64,000 nucleotides of DNA from NCBI RefSeq assembly GCF_003008515.1, contig NZ_CP027668.1, forward strand, positions 1,604,001 through 1,668,000, given 5' to 3'. A program made the position numbers and the translations under genes. Positions within the stretch are counted from its first letter, which is position 1; the number at the start of each line of letters is the position of its first letter. Below the pieces are notes generated by a model. That model was given only the letters and a program-made list of their open reading frames with translations, had not been told where the DNA came from and did no database searches. Positions 26,792 to 35,204 of the stretch are shown here, piece after piece. The stretch comes from Phreatobacter cathodiphilus (lineage in GTDB: Bacteria; Pseudomonadota; Alphaproteobacteria; Rhizobiales; Phreatobacteraceae).

Positions 26792-27790
26792 TCAGGAGCG
26801 CTTGACTTCGGCGAGGTAGGCCTCGATCGGGCCCTTCGCGGCAGGCACGCGCTTGATGTAGTCCTGCACCATGCTGGCGGTGCGGCGGCGCATGTCCGCC
26901 ATCATCGGCGCCGGAATGTCGACCACCTCCATGCCGCCCTGCTTGAGGCGGGCGAGGCTGTCGGTGTCGGCCTTCACCGAGGTCGCCCAGAACTCCGGCT
27001 CGAGCTTCTTGGCGACGGCTTCGATCGACGCGCGATGGTTCGCCGGCAGCTTGTTCCAGGCGTCCATGTTGACGTTGACCATCTGGCACGACCAGACGTG
27101 GTTGGTCGGGTAGACGTACTTGAGGAACTCCCAGAACTTGCCGTCGACGCCGGAGACGGCGGAGGTCGACACGCCCTGGACGGCGCCGGAGGCCAGCGCC
27201 GGGATCGTCTCGCCCCAGGGGATGACGACGCCGGTCATGCCGAGCGCGTTGACCATGTCCTGCGCGCCGCGATCCGGGCAGCGCACCTTCTGGCCGGCGA
27301 GGCCCGCCAGCGAGTCCGCCTTCACCTTGAGGTGCAGGTACTGGGTCGGCCACGGCACGATGTAGAGGTTCTTCTGATTGTTGTTCTGCACCACGCGCTC
27401 GAACACCGGGCGAATGTGCTTGTGGTAGATGCGCAGCTCGTCCACCGAGCCGACCAGGAAGGGAATGCCCTCGGCGCCGAGGATCGGCTCGTCGCCGATC
27501 TGCTGGATGTTCAGCACGTCGGCGATCGGCACCAGACCGTCACGCACCGCGCGCAGGTGCTCCGGGCCCTTGAAGCCGAGCTGGCCACCGGCCTTCACCG
27601 TGATGTTGACGGCGCCGCCGGTCGCGGCCTTCACCTCGTCGGCGAACTTCTTGGCGTTGATCGTGTGGAAGTTGCCGTCAGGCCAGACGGTCGAGAGGTC
27701 CCAGTTGGCAGCCTGGGCGCGCGCCACCGTCGGCGCGGCGAGAAGGCTCGTTCCGGCGAGGCCGGCGACGAATTGACGGCGATCGAACAT
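26792..27790 (-). CDS. TRAP transporter solute-binding protein (DctP), first system
   Basis: The 332-residue periplasmic protein has an N-terminal MFDRRQFVAGLAGTSLLAAP signal (twin-arginine-like RR at residues 4-5) and is cut near ARAQA. The mature DctP fold contains the conserved substrate-carboxylate Arg region VKADSLAGLAGQKVRCPDR, then IPWGETIPALASGAVQGV and a downstream VSGVDGKFWEFLKYVY. Ligand is probably a small carboxylate such as 5-oxoproline, inferred from the pxp genes downstream. The start at 27790 has AGGAG upstream; the open frame extends much further but covers the regulatory region. It is the first gene of the six-gene transcript. Confidence 0.92.
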   Translation of the reverse strand: MFDRRQFVAGLAGTSLLAAPTVARAQAANWDLSTVWPDGNFHTINAKKFADEVKAATGGAVNITVKAGGQLGFKGPEHLRAVRDGLVPIADVLNIQQIGDEPILGAEGIPFLVGSVDELRIYHKHIRPVFERVVQNNNQKNLYIVPWPTQYLHLKVKADSLAGLAGQKVRCPDRGAQDMVNALGMTGVVIPWGETIPALASGAVQGVSTSAVSGVDGKFWEFLKYVYPTNHVWSCQMVNVNMDAWNKLPANHRASIEAVAKKLEPEFWATSVKADTDSLARLKQGGMEVVDIPAPMMADMRRRTASMVQDYIKRVPAAKGPIEAYLAEVKRS

Positions 27791-28104
27791 TGGCGGAGCT
27801 CCTGGTTCCTGTCTCTGGATGGTCCGCCGTTCGCGGCGGTCGGGCTTGGCGCCCTTGTCGGGATTGGACCGCTGTTTGGCCATGTTGACAAGGCCGAAAT
27901 CCGTGCAGCGCGAGCCTGGAACACGCGCATCTGGAACGCCTGCCATGCCGCCGCTTGCCGGCGATCGTTGCTGGACGATCCCGCAACGGGACCTTTGTGT
28001 CAACATCATGTTGACGTTTTGTCGTCGTTTTCTCTGTTTGATTTCGACGAAGAGTCGCGGCAGTCTGACAGGCCGTGCTGAATGCACAGCTTCGAGGTCT
28101 GTCG
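27791..28104. promoter_or_regulatory. Divergent regulatory region between TRAP operon and marR
   Basis: This 314-base stretch holds no convincing gene. It contains one perfect palindrome (27999-28015) and a matching half-site ATGTTGAC at 27882-27889, about 110 bases nearer the transporter gene. AT-richer sequence follows the palindrome toward marR. Promoters for both directions are expected here, but no clean -10 box could be assigned. Confidence 0.6.
27999..28015. promoter_or_regulatory. Palindromic candidate operator (GTCAACAT-C-ATGTTGAC)
   Basis: A perfect 8-bp inverted repeat with a single central base lies in the marR/TRAP divergent region, 90 bases upstream of the marR start. Its length and symmetry fit a MarR dimer. 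Both arms contain TTGAC, so it could also supply -35 elements on both strands. The half-site at 27882-27889 repeats the right arm exactly. Confidence 0.55.
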
Positions 28105-28623
28105 ATGACGCCTCCTTCCAAGCTCGGCCCCATCGTCTCGTCCGCCCACCTGGCCTCGGGCGAGCTGCCGGCCCTGTCCGAATTCGAGTTCGGCATGATG
28201 ATGGTCAGCCATGCCTTCCACCGCTGGACCGTGCGCTGCGCGGCGGCGGGCGGTGCTCCCGGCCTGTCGGCGCTGGAGAACATGATCCTGCACACGGTCT
28301 ATCACCGCGGCCGGCCGAAGCGGCTCGCCGACATCGCCCTCGTGCTCAACGTCGAGGATATGCACCTCGTCACCTATGCGGTGAAGAAGCTTGAGAAGGC
28401 GGGGCTGGTGAAGGGCGAGAAGATCGGCAAGGAGAAGGCCGTCTCGGTGACCAAGAAGGGCGCCGAGGCCGTCATGCGCTACCACGAGGTGCGCGAGGCC
28501 CTGCTGATCCAGAGTGTCAAGGCCTTCGGCACCGACCCGGAAGTGCTCAGCCGCATCGCGACCGAGATGCGTGCCCTCTCCGGCCTCTACGACCAGGCGG
28601 CGAGAGCGGCCGCCAGCCTCTAG
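28105..28623 (+). CDS. MarR-family transcriptional regulator
   Basis: The 172-residue winged-helix protein resembles MarR-type regulators. Its N-terminal dimerisation helix is followed by the recognition region KRLADIALVLNVEDMHLVTYAVKKLEKAGLV and a wing with KEKAVSVTKKG. It likely represses or activates the divergently placed TRAP-pxp genes, and perhaps hyuAB, in response to a small-molecule ligand. ATG 28105 with GAGG eight bases upstream is preferred; GTG 28075 is in frame. It sits between the two catabolic units and converges on hyuB with an 18-base gap. Confidence 0.86.
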   Translation: MTPPSKLGPIVSSAHLASGELPALSEFEFGMMMVSHAFHRWTVRCAAAGGAPGLSALENMILHTVYHRGRPKRLADIALVLNVEDMHLVTYAVKKLEKAGLVKGEKIGKEKAVSVTKKGAEAVMRYHEVREALLIQSVKAFGTDPEVLSRIATEMRALSGLYDQAARAAASL

Positions 28624-28641
28624 GGCCGGCGGCCGGACGCG

Positions 28642-30282
28642 TCAGCCGCCATAGGCCTTGGCGCCCTCTGCGCTGACCAGCCCCTCGCTGACGTCCTTCG
28701 CCAGCTTCGTCCGGTCGCGCCTGGAAGGATCGCCGATGCCGCCGCCGCCCGGCGTCATCACCACCAGGCGGTCGTCCGGCGGAATGAGCTGGAAGCCTTT
28801 GCCCTTCAGCACCTTGCCGGATTTCAGCGAGACTGCGCCGGCGGCGCCGTCCTTGCCGCCGTCGCGCCCGCGCGGCGGGTGATCGATACGGTCATAGGCG
28901 GCGAGCAGGTCAAAGGGCTTGCCGATGCGGCTGCCGACCTCGATGACCTGGCCGAGGCCGCCGCGCGTGGTCCCTGCCCCGCCGGAATCCTCGCGGAACT
29001 CCTTGCGCCAGAAGATCAGCGGCGTGATCGATTCGGCGATCTCCACCGGCGTGCCCTTGACGCCCGACGGATAGGCCGTCGCCGACAATCCGTCCTTCAT
29101 CGGCCGGGCGCCGGTGCCGCCGTTGGAGGTGACGGCCATCATGAACCCGTAATTGCCGAGGCCCGCCTCGTCGGTCTGGCCACGGACGTTGAGGTTCCAC
29201 AGGCAGGACGTGCCCTCTGCCGGGACGCGGTCCGGCACCGCCTGGCGCAGGGCGCCGAACACCACGTCGGGCAGCATCTGGCCAATGATGTGGCGGGAGG
29301 CGACCGGCTTCGGCTTCAGCGCATTGACGATGGAGTTCTCCGGCGCCGAGACGGTCAGAGGGGCCAGCGAGCCCGCATTGTTCGGGATGTCCTTGCCGAC
29401 GATGCAGGCGAGACCGAAGACCGTATAGGCCGTCGTATAGGCGAGCGGCACGTTGATGCCGCGCTTCGATGCGTCCCCCGTGCCCGTATAGTCGACATGG
29501 ATGCCGGACGGCGTGACCTCGACCGTGCAGGCGAGCGTCACCGGCTCGTCGTAGCCGTCGACCGTCATGGTGTTGGACCACTTGCCCTTCGGCAGCTCCG
29601 CGATGGCCTCCAGCACCGCCGCCTTCGACCGGGAGAGGATGTGCTCGGAGAGCACGTCGAGGTCGTCGAGGCCGAACTCCTCCATCATCTCCGACAGACG
29701 CTCGCAGCCGACGTCGTTGCAGGCGGCGAGCGAATAGACGTCGCCCTCGGTGTCGATCGGCAGGCGCGTATTGGCGCGGATCATCGCCATCAGCGTCTCG
29801 TTGAGCTGGCCCTGGTCGGCGAGCTTGAGGAGCGGGATGTAGAGACCCTCCATGAAGACGTCCGTGCCGTCGGGCCCGAAGCCGATGCCGCCGATGTCCA
29901 TCAGGTGGCTGGTGCAGGAGAACAGGCCCACCAGCTTGCCCTTGTGGAAGGCCGGCGTCGTCAGCACGAAGTCGTTGAGGTGGCCGGTGCCCATCCACGG
30001 ATCGTTGGTGATGTAGATGTCGCCCTTCTTCATCGTCTCCACGGGGAAGACGCGGACGAAGTGCTTGACGCTCTCGGCCATGGAATTGACGTGGCCGGGG
30101 GTGCCGGTCACCGCCTGGGCCAGCATGTTGCCCTCGCGGTCGAAGACGCCGGCGGAGAGGTCGCCCGCCTCGCGCACGATGGGCGAGAAGGCGGTGCGCA
30201 GCAGCACCTGCGCCTGTTCCTCAACCACCGCGATCAAGCGGTTCCACATGACCTGCAGTTCGATGTCGGAAAGCTTGCTCAT
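28642..30282 (-). CDS. hyuB: Hydantoinase B / oxoprolinase family protein
   Basis: HyuB-type proteins pair with HyuA for ATP-dependent opening of hydantoins, 5-oxoproline or related cyclic amides. This 546-residue protein has the family segments TAFSPIVREAGDLSAGVFD, HVNSMAESVKHF, GDIYITNDPWMGTGHLND, and DYTGTGDASKRGINVPLA. Near the end it has SGGAGTTRGGLGQ and TPGGGGIGDPSRRD. ATG 30282 is used, 5 bases after the hyuA stop; a GTG at 30291 overlapping that stop is the alternative. The exact substrate is open. Confidence 0.93.
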   Translation of the reverse strand: MSKLSDIELQVMWNRLIAVVEEQAQVLLRTAFSPIVREAGDLSAGVFDREGNMLAQAVTGTPGHVNSMAESVKHFVRVFPVETMKKGDIYITNDPWMGTGHLNDFVLTTPAFHKGKLVGLFSCTSHLMDIGGIGFGPDGTDVFMEGLYIPLLKLADQGQLNETLMAMIRANTRLPIDTEGDVYSLAACNDVGCERLSEMMEEFGLDDLDVLSEHILSRSKAAVLEAIAELPKGKWSNTMTVDGYDEPVTLACTVEVTPSGIHVDYTGTGDASKRGINVPLAYTTAYTVFGLACIVGKDIPNNAGSLAPLTVSAPENSIVNALKPKPVASRHIIGQMLPDVVFGALRQAVPDRVPAEGTSCLWNLNVRGQTDEAGLGNYGFMMAVTSNGGTGARPMKDGLSATAYPSGVKGTPVEIAESITPLIFWRKEFREDSGGAGTTRGGLGQVIEVGSRIGKPFDLLAAYDRIDHPPRGRDGGKDGAAGAVSLKSGKVLKGKGFQLIPPDDRLVVMTPGGGGIGDPSRRDRTKLAKDVSEGLVSAEGAKAYGG

Positions 30283-30287
30283 GACGG

Positions 30288-32387
30288 TCACTGTCCCTTC
30301 GCGGTGGACTTGCGGGCGGTGAGGACGAGGCCGAGGCCGCCGTCGATCTCGGCGTCGAAGGCGGCGGTCACATAGGTCGAGGTGCCGGCCTCCACGACGA
30401 TGGCCGGGCCCTCGATGCGGGCGCCGGGCGCCATGGCGAGGCGGTCGTACATCGGCACCTCAACCGTCTTGCCGGCCTTGGCGTCGAAGACCGGGCGCAT
30501 GCCGATGGGCTTGGGGCCCGCGGCGGCCGCGGGCGTCGCCAGCAGCGGCGGGCGCGCCGTGTCGGTGGTCACCAGCAGCGACCAAGAGAGGATCTCGATG
30601 GCGGCGCCGGGAATGTGGCGGGCGAAGAGCTGGCGGTAACCCGCCTCGAAGTGCTCCCGCATGGCCGGAATGTCGGCCTCCGCCAGCGGGCGGTTGGGAA
30701 GGGCCACGGCGATTTCGTGCCCCTGCCCCGCATAGCGCATGAAGGCGGTGCGGGTCTCGGTCAGGGCGCGGTTGCCGGCGGCGGCGCTGGCGAGCTCCGT
30801 CGCCTCGGCGCTCATGGCCGCGAGCAGCCGGTTGGCCTCCGCGAGGTCGAACTTATCGAGCCGCATGAACTTCGAATGGACCAGTTCATAGGCCGCCGGG
30901 GCGCGCAGGAAACCCACCGCCGAACCGACGCCGGCATCCGCAGGCACCACCACGCGGGCGATGCCGAGCTTCTCGGCAAGGCGCGCGGCGTGGAGCGGAG
31001 CGGCGCCGCCGAAGGCGACCATCGTGTGGTCGGAGACCACGACGCCGCGCTCGACCGAGTGGACGCGGGCGGCGTTCGCCATGTTCTCGTCGACGATCTC
31101 GGCGACGCCGTGGGCGGCCATGGCCGTCGAGAGGGACAGGGGCTTGCCGACGCTGGCGTCGAGCGCCGCATCCGCCTTCTCCGGATAGAGCGTGATGGCG
31201 CCGCCGGCGAAACGCGCCGGCTCGATCTTGCCCAGCGCCACGTCGGCGTCGGTGACGGTCGGCAGTTCGCCGCCGCGGCCGTAGCAGGCAGGTCCGGGAA
31301 CGGAGGCGGCAGAATCGGGTCCGACGGTGATGCGCTTCAGCGTGTCGACCCGCGCGATGGAGCCGCCGCCCGCGCCGATCTCCACCATCTCGATGACGGG
31401 GATGCGCACCGGCAGGCCGGACCCCTTCATGAAGCGCGACTGGCGGTCCACCTCGAAGGTGCGCGCCTTGTAGGGCGTCGCGTCGTGGATGAGGCAGATC
31501 TTGGCGGTGGTACCGCCCATGTCGAACGACAGGACCTTGCCCTCGCCGCGCTCTGCGGCGATGTGGGCGGCGAGGATGGCGCCGCCGGCCGGGCCGGATT
31601 CAACGAGGCGGATGGGAAAGCGCGCGGCCGTCTCCAGCGTCGCCAGCGAGCCGCCGGAGGTCATCAGATGGATGGGTTTCGTATAGCCCTCCGCCGCGAA
31701 GCGGGCCTTCAGCCGGCCGAGATAGCCGGCCATCAGCGGCTGCACATAGGCGTTGGCGACCGCCGTCGAGGTGCGCTCGTATTCGCGCATCTCCGGGCAG
31801 ACCTCCGAGGACAGGGTCACGGCGATGCCCGGCGTCTCGCGGGCGAGGATGTCGCGCACACGCGCCTCGTGGGCCGCATTGGCGTAGGAATGGATGAAGG
31901 CCACGGCCACGGCCTCGACGCCGGCCGCCTTCAGCGCTCCGGCGACCGCGACGACCGCCGCCTCGTCGAGGTCGATCCAGACCTTGCCGGTGACGTCGAT
32001 GCGCTCGGGAACCGTGAACCGCAGCTCGCGCGGCACGAGCTGGCGCGGCTTGTCGATGAAGATGTCGTACTGGTCGTAGCGGCCTTCGTCGGCGATCTCG
32101 ATCACGTCGCGGAAGCCGTCGGTGGCGATCAGCGCCGTCTTCGCGCCCTTGCGCTCGATCACGGCGTTGGTGGCCAGCGTCGTGCCGTGGACGAAGACAT
32201 CGAGGTCGGCGAAGCCGATGCCAGCCTGGGTCAGGACGAGGCGCGTTCCCTCCACCACCGCTTCCTCCGGCGCGTGGGGCGTGGTCAGCACCTTGGTGGT
32301 GAACCGCTCGTCCCCGTGCTCCAGCACGATGTCGGTGAAGGTGCCGCCGATATCGGTGGCGAGACGGGTGATGGCGGATTGGGTCAT
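30288..32387 (-). CDS. hyuA: Hydantoinase A / oxoprolinase family protein
   Basis: HyuA is the ATP-binding subunit with an acetokinase/hsp70-like fold. The 699-residue protein begins with TDIGGTFTDIVLEHGDE (phosphate 1 loop), followed by VHGTTLATNAVIERKGAKTAL. It then has LSFDMGGTTAKICL (phosphate 2 loop), the EIGAGGGSIARVD segment, and VAFGGAAPLHAARLAE. The ATG at 32387 is the start used; the frame continues upstream through the divergent promoter region. Together with hyuB it forms a two-gene operon that points toward marR and the TRAP-pxp unit, and is divergent from a creatininase-family gene. Confidence 0.93.
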   Translation of the reverse strand: MTQSAITRLATDIGGTFTDIVLEHGDERFTTKVLTTPHAPEEAVVEGTRLVLTQAGIGFADLDVFVHGTTLATNAVIERKGAKTALIATDGFRDVIEIADEGRYDQYDIFIDKPRQLVPRELRFTVPERIDVTGKVWIDLDEAAVVAVAGALKAAGVEAVAVAFIHSYANAAHEARVRDILARETPGIAVTLSSEVCPEMREYERTSTAVANAYVQPLMAGYLGRLKARFAAEGYTKPIHLMTSGGSLATLETAARFPIRLVESGPAGGAILAAHIAAERGEGKVLSFDMGGTTAKICLIHDATPYKARTFEVDRQSRFMKGSGLPVRIPVIEMVEIGAGGGSIARVDTLKRITVGPDSAASVPGPACYGRGGELPTVTDADVALGKIEPARFAGGAITLYPEKADAALDASVGKPLSLSTAMAAHGVAEIVDENMANAARVHSVERGVVVSDHTMVAFGGAAPLHAARLAEKLGIARVVVPADAGVGSAVGFLRAPAAYELVHSKFMRLDKFDLAEANRLLAAMSAEATELASAAAGNRALTETRTAFMRYAGQGHEIAVALPNRPLAEADIPAMREHFEAGYRQLFARHIPGAAIEILSWSLLVTTDTARPPLLATPAAAAGPKPIGMRPVFDAKAGKTVEVPMYDRLAMAPGARIEGPAIVVEAGTSTYVTAAFDAEIDGGLGLVLTARKSTAKGQ

Positions 32388-32683
32388 GCCTGGTGTCCGG
32401 TCCCTCGAGTCGGCCGGGGCGCTGCCGGGCAGCCCTCCGTTACCGATGCCACGACCCTTCTGACATGAACCCGCGGGTTCGGCGACAGGGACCGCGCGGG
32501 GTGAGACATTCAGGTCGGCCGGTGCCGATGTCAACGATTCATCGACAATTCGTCGTCGAAATGAAGCAGAGCGCGGGGCACCCCTGCGATGGGCGCGCAG
32601 CAATGCCGCTGCGGGGCTCGACGGCGCCGGCCCGGCGGCGCAGGCTCCGGCGCATCTGACCAATTGCCCTCCGGAGCATCAGC
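32388..32683. promoter_or_regulatory. Divergent regulatory region between hyuA and the creatininase-family gene
   Basis: These 296 bases contain no supported gene. They hold a perfect 14-bp palindrome GAACCCGCGGGTTC at 32467-32480. They also hold a quasi-palindrome, TGTCAACGAT-TC-ATCGACAATT, at 32529-32550, whose left arm resembles the marR-region operator arm. On the minus strand that arm gives a TTGACA -35-like hexamer. These are regulator-site candidates only. Confidence 0.45.
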
Positions 32684-33460
32684 ATGACCGCTACCCCCAA
32701 GCCCCTCGTCGAATGGGCCAAGCTCACCGCCCCTGAGCTGAACGCCATGGCCGCGGCCGGCGCGACGGTGCTGCTGCCTGTCGCCTCCACCGAGCAGCAC
32801 GGGCCGCATCTCGGCACCGGTGTCGATACGACACTCTGCGGCACGGTCTGCCGCATCGCCGCGGAAAAGGCGGCGGACCGCCGGCCGACCGTCGTGGCGC
32901 CGACGCTCTGGGTGGGCATGGCCGAGCACCACATGGCCCATGGCGGCACCTTCACCCTGGACATCCCGACCTACCGGGCGGTTCTCCTCTGCCTGATCCG
33001 CTCCCTCGCCCGCCACGGCTTCAAGCGGGTGCTGATCGTCAACGGCCACGGCGGCAACATGACCGCGCTCAACGCCTTCCTTCCCGACCTCGAGCGCGAG
33101 ACGGGACTGGTGGTCGCCGCGACGACCTATTTCGAACTGGCCCAGCCGGCCTTCGCCCCGCTGCTCGAGGACCAGACCAGCGTGCTCCATGCCTGCGAGG
33201 CGGAGACCGCGATGATGATGGCGGTGGCGCCGGAGGCCGTCCGCGAGACCAAGCTGGCCGAGGCGGTGGGCCCGCATTTCGGCGACCCTCGCGCCGTGCT
33301 GGCCCCGCCCGCCCAACGTTTCCGCTCCTTCGCCACCCTCACCCCCTCCGGCGTGCTCGGCGACGCGCGCAAGGCGAGCCGCGACAAGGGCGAGAAGCTC
33401 CTCGCCGCCGCCACCGACGCCCTCGCCGACCTCATCGTCCGCGGCGAGCCGTGGGAGTGA
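32684..33460 (+). CDS. Creatininase-family amidohydrolase
   Basis: The 258-residue protein belongs to the creatininase/creatinine amidohydrolase family of metal-dependent cyclic-amide hydrolases. Metal and catalytic signatures are visible: LLPVASTEQHGPHLGTGVDT (Glu, His, Asp), MAEHHMAHGGTFTLD, and VNGHGGNMTALN, followed by HACEAETAMMM with a Glu ligand. Relatives open creatinine, or 2-amino-5-formylamino-pyrimidinone and similar lactams, so the substrate is not fixed. It is divergent from hyuAB and converges on the acetamidase gene, within a cluster of cyclic-amide and amide hydrolases. Confidence 0.9.
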   Translation: MTATPKPLVEWAKLTAPELNAMAAAGATVLLPVASTEQHGPHLGTGVDTTLCGTVCRIAAEKAADRRPTVVAPTLWVGMAEHHMAHGGTFTLDIPTYRAVLLCLIRSLARHGFKRVLIVNGHGGNMTALNAFLPDLERETGLVVAATTYFELAQPAFAPLLEDQTSVLHACEAETAMMMAVAPEAVRETKLAEAVGPHFGDPRAVLAPPAQRFRSFATLTPSGVLGDARKASRDKGEKLLAAATDALADLIVRGEPWE

Positions 33461-33478
33461 GGGTTCGGGAGTGAAGCG

Positions 33479-34426
33479 CTAGCGGATCTTCGCCAGCCAT
33501 TTCTTGTCGAGCATCACGTGGATGCCCTTGTTGCCGTTGACGACCTGCGTCACCCGCACGTCGGCGACGAGCGACAGCAGCGCGAAGGCCTCGTCGCGGT
33601 CGAGCCCGGCCCGCGCCGTGACGAGATCGATCATCGACCTGAGGGCGATCTGCGCCGCCGTGTCGAGGTCCGGGTCGAAGGCCATGGTGAGGGCGTGGGT
33701 GGGCGTCTCGGCCATCGGCCAGGTCAGCCGCATGTCGTCGCGCGCGGTGAGCTTGAACGTCCCGATCAGGCCGGTCTCGATGGCGGTGATGCAGACTTCG
33801 CCGTCGCCCTGCGCGCCGTGGGCGTCGCCGACCGAGAAGTTGGCGCCGTCGACGAAGACCGGCAGATAGAGCGTCGTGCCCGCCACCAGCTCCTTGTTGT
33901 CGAGATTGCCGCCGTTGCGGCGCGGCGGCAGGGTGTTGACCCGGCCCCATTCCGGCGGCGGGGCCACCGCCATCACGCCGAAGAACGGCCGGTCCAGCGG
34001 GATCTCGTGGCCCCAGGGCATGGTGGCGACCTTGCGGGTCCGGTCGATACGCGAGTGGAACAGGCGCTTGGCCTTGATGTCGTCCGGCAGCGCCCCGACC
34101 AGTGGCGCGACGAAGGTGTAGCCCCAGTCGTAATGGAGGTCGATCGCCTGGATGTCGACCTGCAGCACATGACCGGCCTTCGCCCCCGCCACCGCCACCG
34201 GCCCGGTGCAGATGTGGCCCGGCAGGGTCGGCCCGCCGAAGCGCTGATGGATGGCGAGGAGCCCCGGCGGAATGCCCCAATCGGCCGGCGGCAGGACGTC
34301 CGTGCCGCCCGACATCGTCGACAGCATCACGGTCTCGCCGGAGCGGATCGTGAGTTTCGGCGCCAGCGTGGCATCGAAATAGCCCCAATGGGCGGTGTCG
34401 GCGCCGGCGTCGAGGCGATGGGTCAT
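33479..34426 (-). CDS. Acetamidase/formamidase family protein
   Basis: The 315-residue protein matches the acetamidase/formamidase family, whose members hydrolyse short aliphatic amides to acid and ammonia. Visible landmarks include GHICTGPVAVAGAKAGHVL and HYDWGYTFVAP in the N-terminal half. Further on are PFFGVMAVAPPPEWG, RRNGGNLDNKELV (typical NGGNxD), the metal-site GDAHGAQGDGEVCITAIET and the C-terminal DVRVTQVVNGNKGIHVML. The start at 34426 is chosen by family alignment; the frame continues upstream antisense to the peroxidase gene. Confidence 0.9.
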   Translation of the reverse strand: MTHRLDAGADTAHWGYFDATLAPKLTIRSGETVMLSTMSGGTDVLPPADWGIPPGLLAIHQRFGGPTLPGHICTGPVAVAGAKAGHVLQVDIQAIDLHYDWGYTFVAPLVGALPDDIKAKRLFHSRIDRTRKVATMPWGHEIPLDRPFFGVMAVAPPPEWGRVNTLPPRRNGGNLDNKELVAGTTLYLPVFVDGANFSVGDAHGAQGDGEVCITAIETGLIGTFKLTARDDMRLTWPMAETPTHALTMAFDPDLDTAAQIALRSMIDLVTARAGLDRDEAFALLSLVADVRVTQVVNGNKGIHVMLDKKWLAKIR

Positions 34427-34609
34427 GGCTGCGGGTCCCCGGGAAAACCAATGGAGTGTAGCCGCTGATCCGCGCCTGCCTAGCCTCGCCTGCCGCAGTG
34501 CAGCGCAGCCGTCTGCGACGGCCTGGCGACCGCGCTTCACGTCTGCGTGGGGGTGCATCCAAAGCCCACCCGATGGCGTAGACTGGGTATCCGCGCTGGA
34601 GCCCGAACC

Positions 34610-35161
34610 ATGCCGACACGCCGCGTCCTCCTCGCCTCCCCGCTTCTCGCCGCCCTGCCCGCGCCGCTCCGCGCCCAGGTGTCGTCCTCGGCCTATGCCT
34701 TTGCCTTCGACGGCCTCGACGGCAATCCGGTGCGCCTCGCCGACCATGCCGGGCGGGTGCTGATGGTGGTGAACACCGCCTCCTCCTGCGGCTTCACCCC
34801 GCAATATGCCGATCTCCAAGCCCTCTGGACCCGCTACCGCGAACGGGGGCTGACGATCGTCGGCATCCCCTCCGACGACTTCAACCAGGAGCGCGGCTCG
34901 GCAGCCGACATCGCCGCGATCTGCCAGGGAGTCTACGGCGTCTCCTTCCCCATGGCTTCGAAGCACCGAGTTACCGGCGGCGAGGCCCATCCCTTCTACC
35001 GCTGGGTGGCCGCCCAGCGGCCGGCCGACATCCCCACGTGGAATTTCCACAAATACGTCCTCGGGCGCAGCGGCCAGGTGGTCGGGGCTTTTCCGGCCCG
35101 TGTCCGGCCCACCGATCCGCGCATCGTCGCCCTGATCGAGGCGCAACTGGCCTCCGCCTGA
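34610..35161 (+). CDS. Exported glutathione peroxidase-like protein (Cys type)
   Basis: The 183-residue protein has a signal peptide ([23 protein letters not shown]) and a glutathione-peroxidase/thioredoxin fold. Peroxidatic Cys60 is in [14 protein letters not shown]; it is an ordinary Cys codon, not selenocysteine. [12 protein letters not shown] replaces the usual NQFGxQE loop, and the [10 protein letters not shown] motif supplies the tetrad Trp-Asn. It likely reduces peroxides in the periplasm, using thioredoxin-like donors. The start at 34610 is chosen for the signal peptide. It is divergent from the acetamidase-family gene. Confidence 0.87.
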   Translation: MPTRRVLLASPLLAALPAPLRAQVSSSAYAFAFDGLDGNPVRLADHAGRVLMVVNTASSCGFTPQYADLQALWTRYRERGLTIVGIPSDDFNQERGSAADIAAICQGVYGVSFPMASKHRVTGGEAHPFYRWVAAQRPADIPTWNFHKYVLGRSGQVVGAFPARVRPTDPRIVALIEAQLASA

Positions 35162-35204
35162 AGACCGTTCGCATCCGCGCCCGACTCCTGTAAGGAGGAG
35201 GACG

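Noticed and set aside
28879-32468. Long plus-strand frames over hyuB and hyuA
   Set aside because: Shadows of the conserved hydantoinase genes; no domain or ribosome-binding site.
34610-35161. Selenoprotein glutathione peroxidase
   Set aside because: The peroxidatic residue is a Cys codon within an uninterrupted frame; no in-frame TGA at that position.
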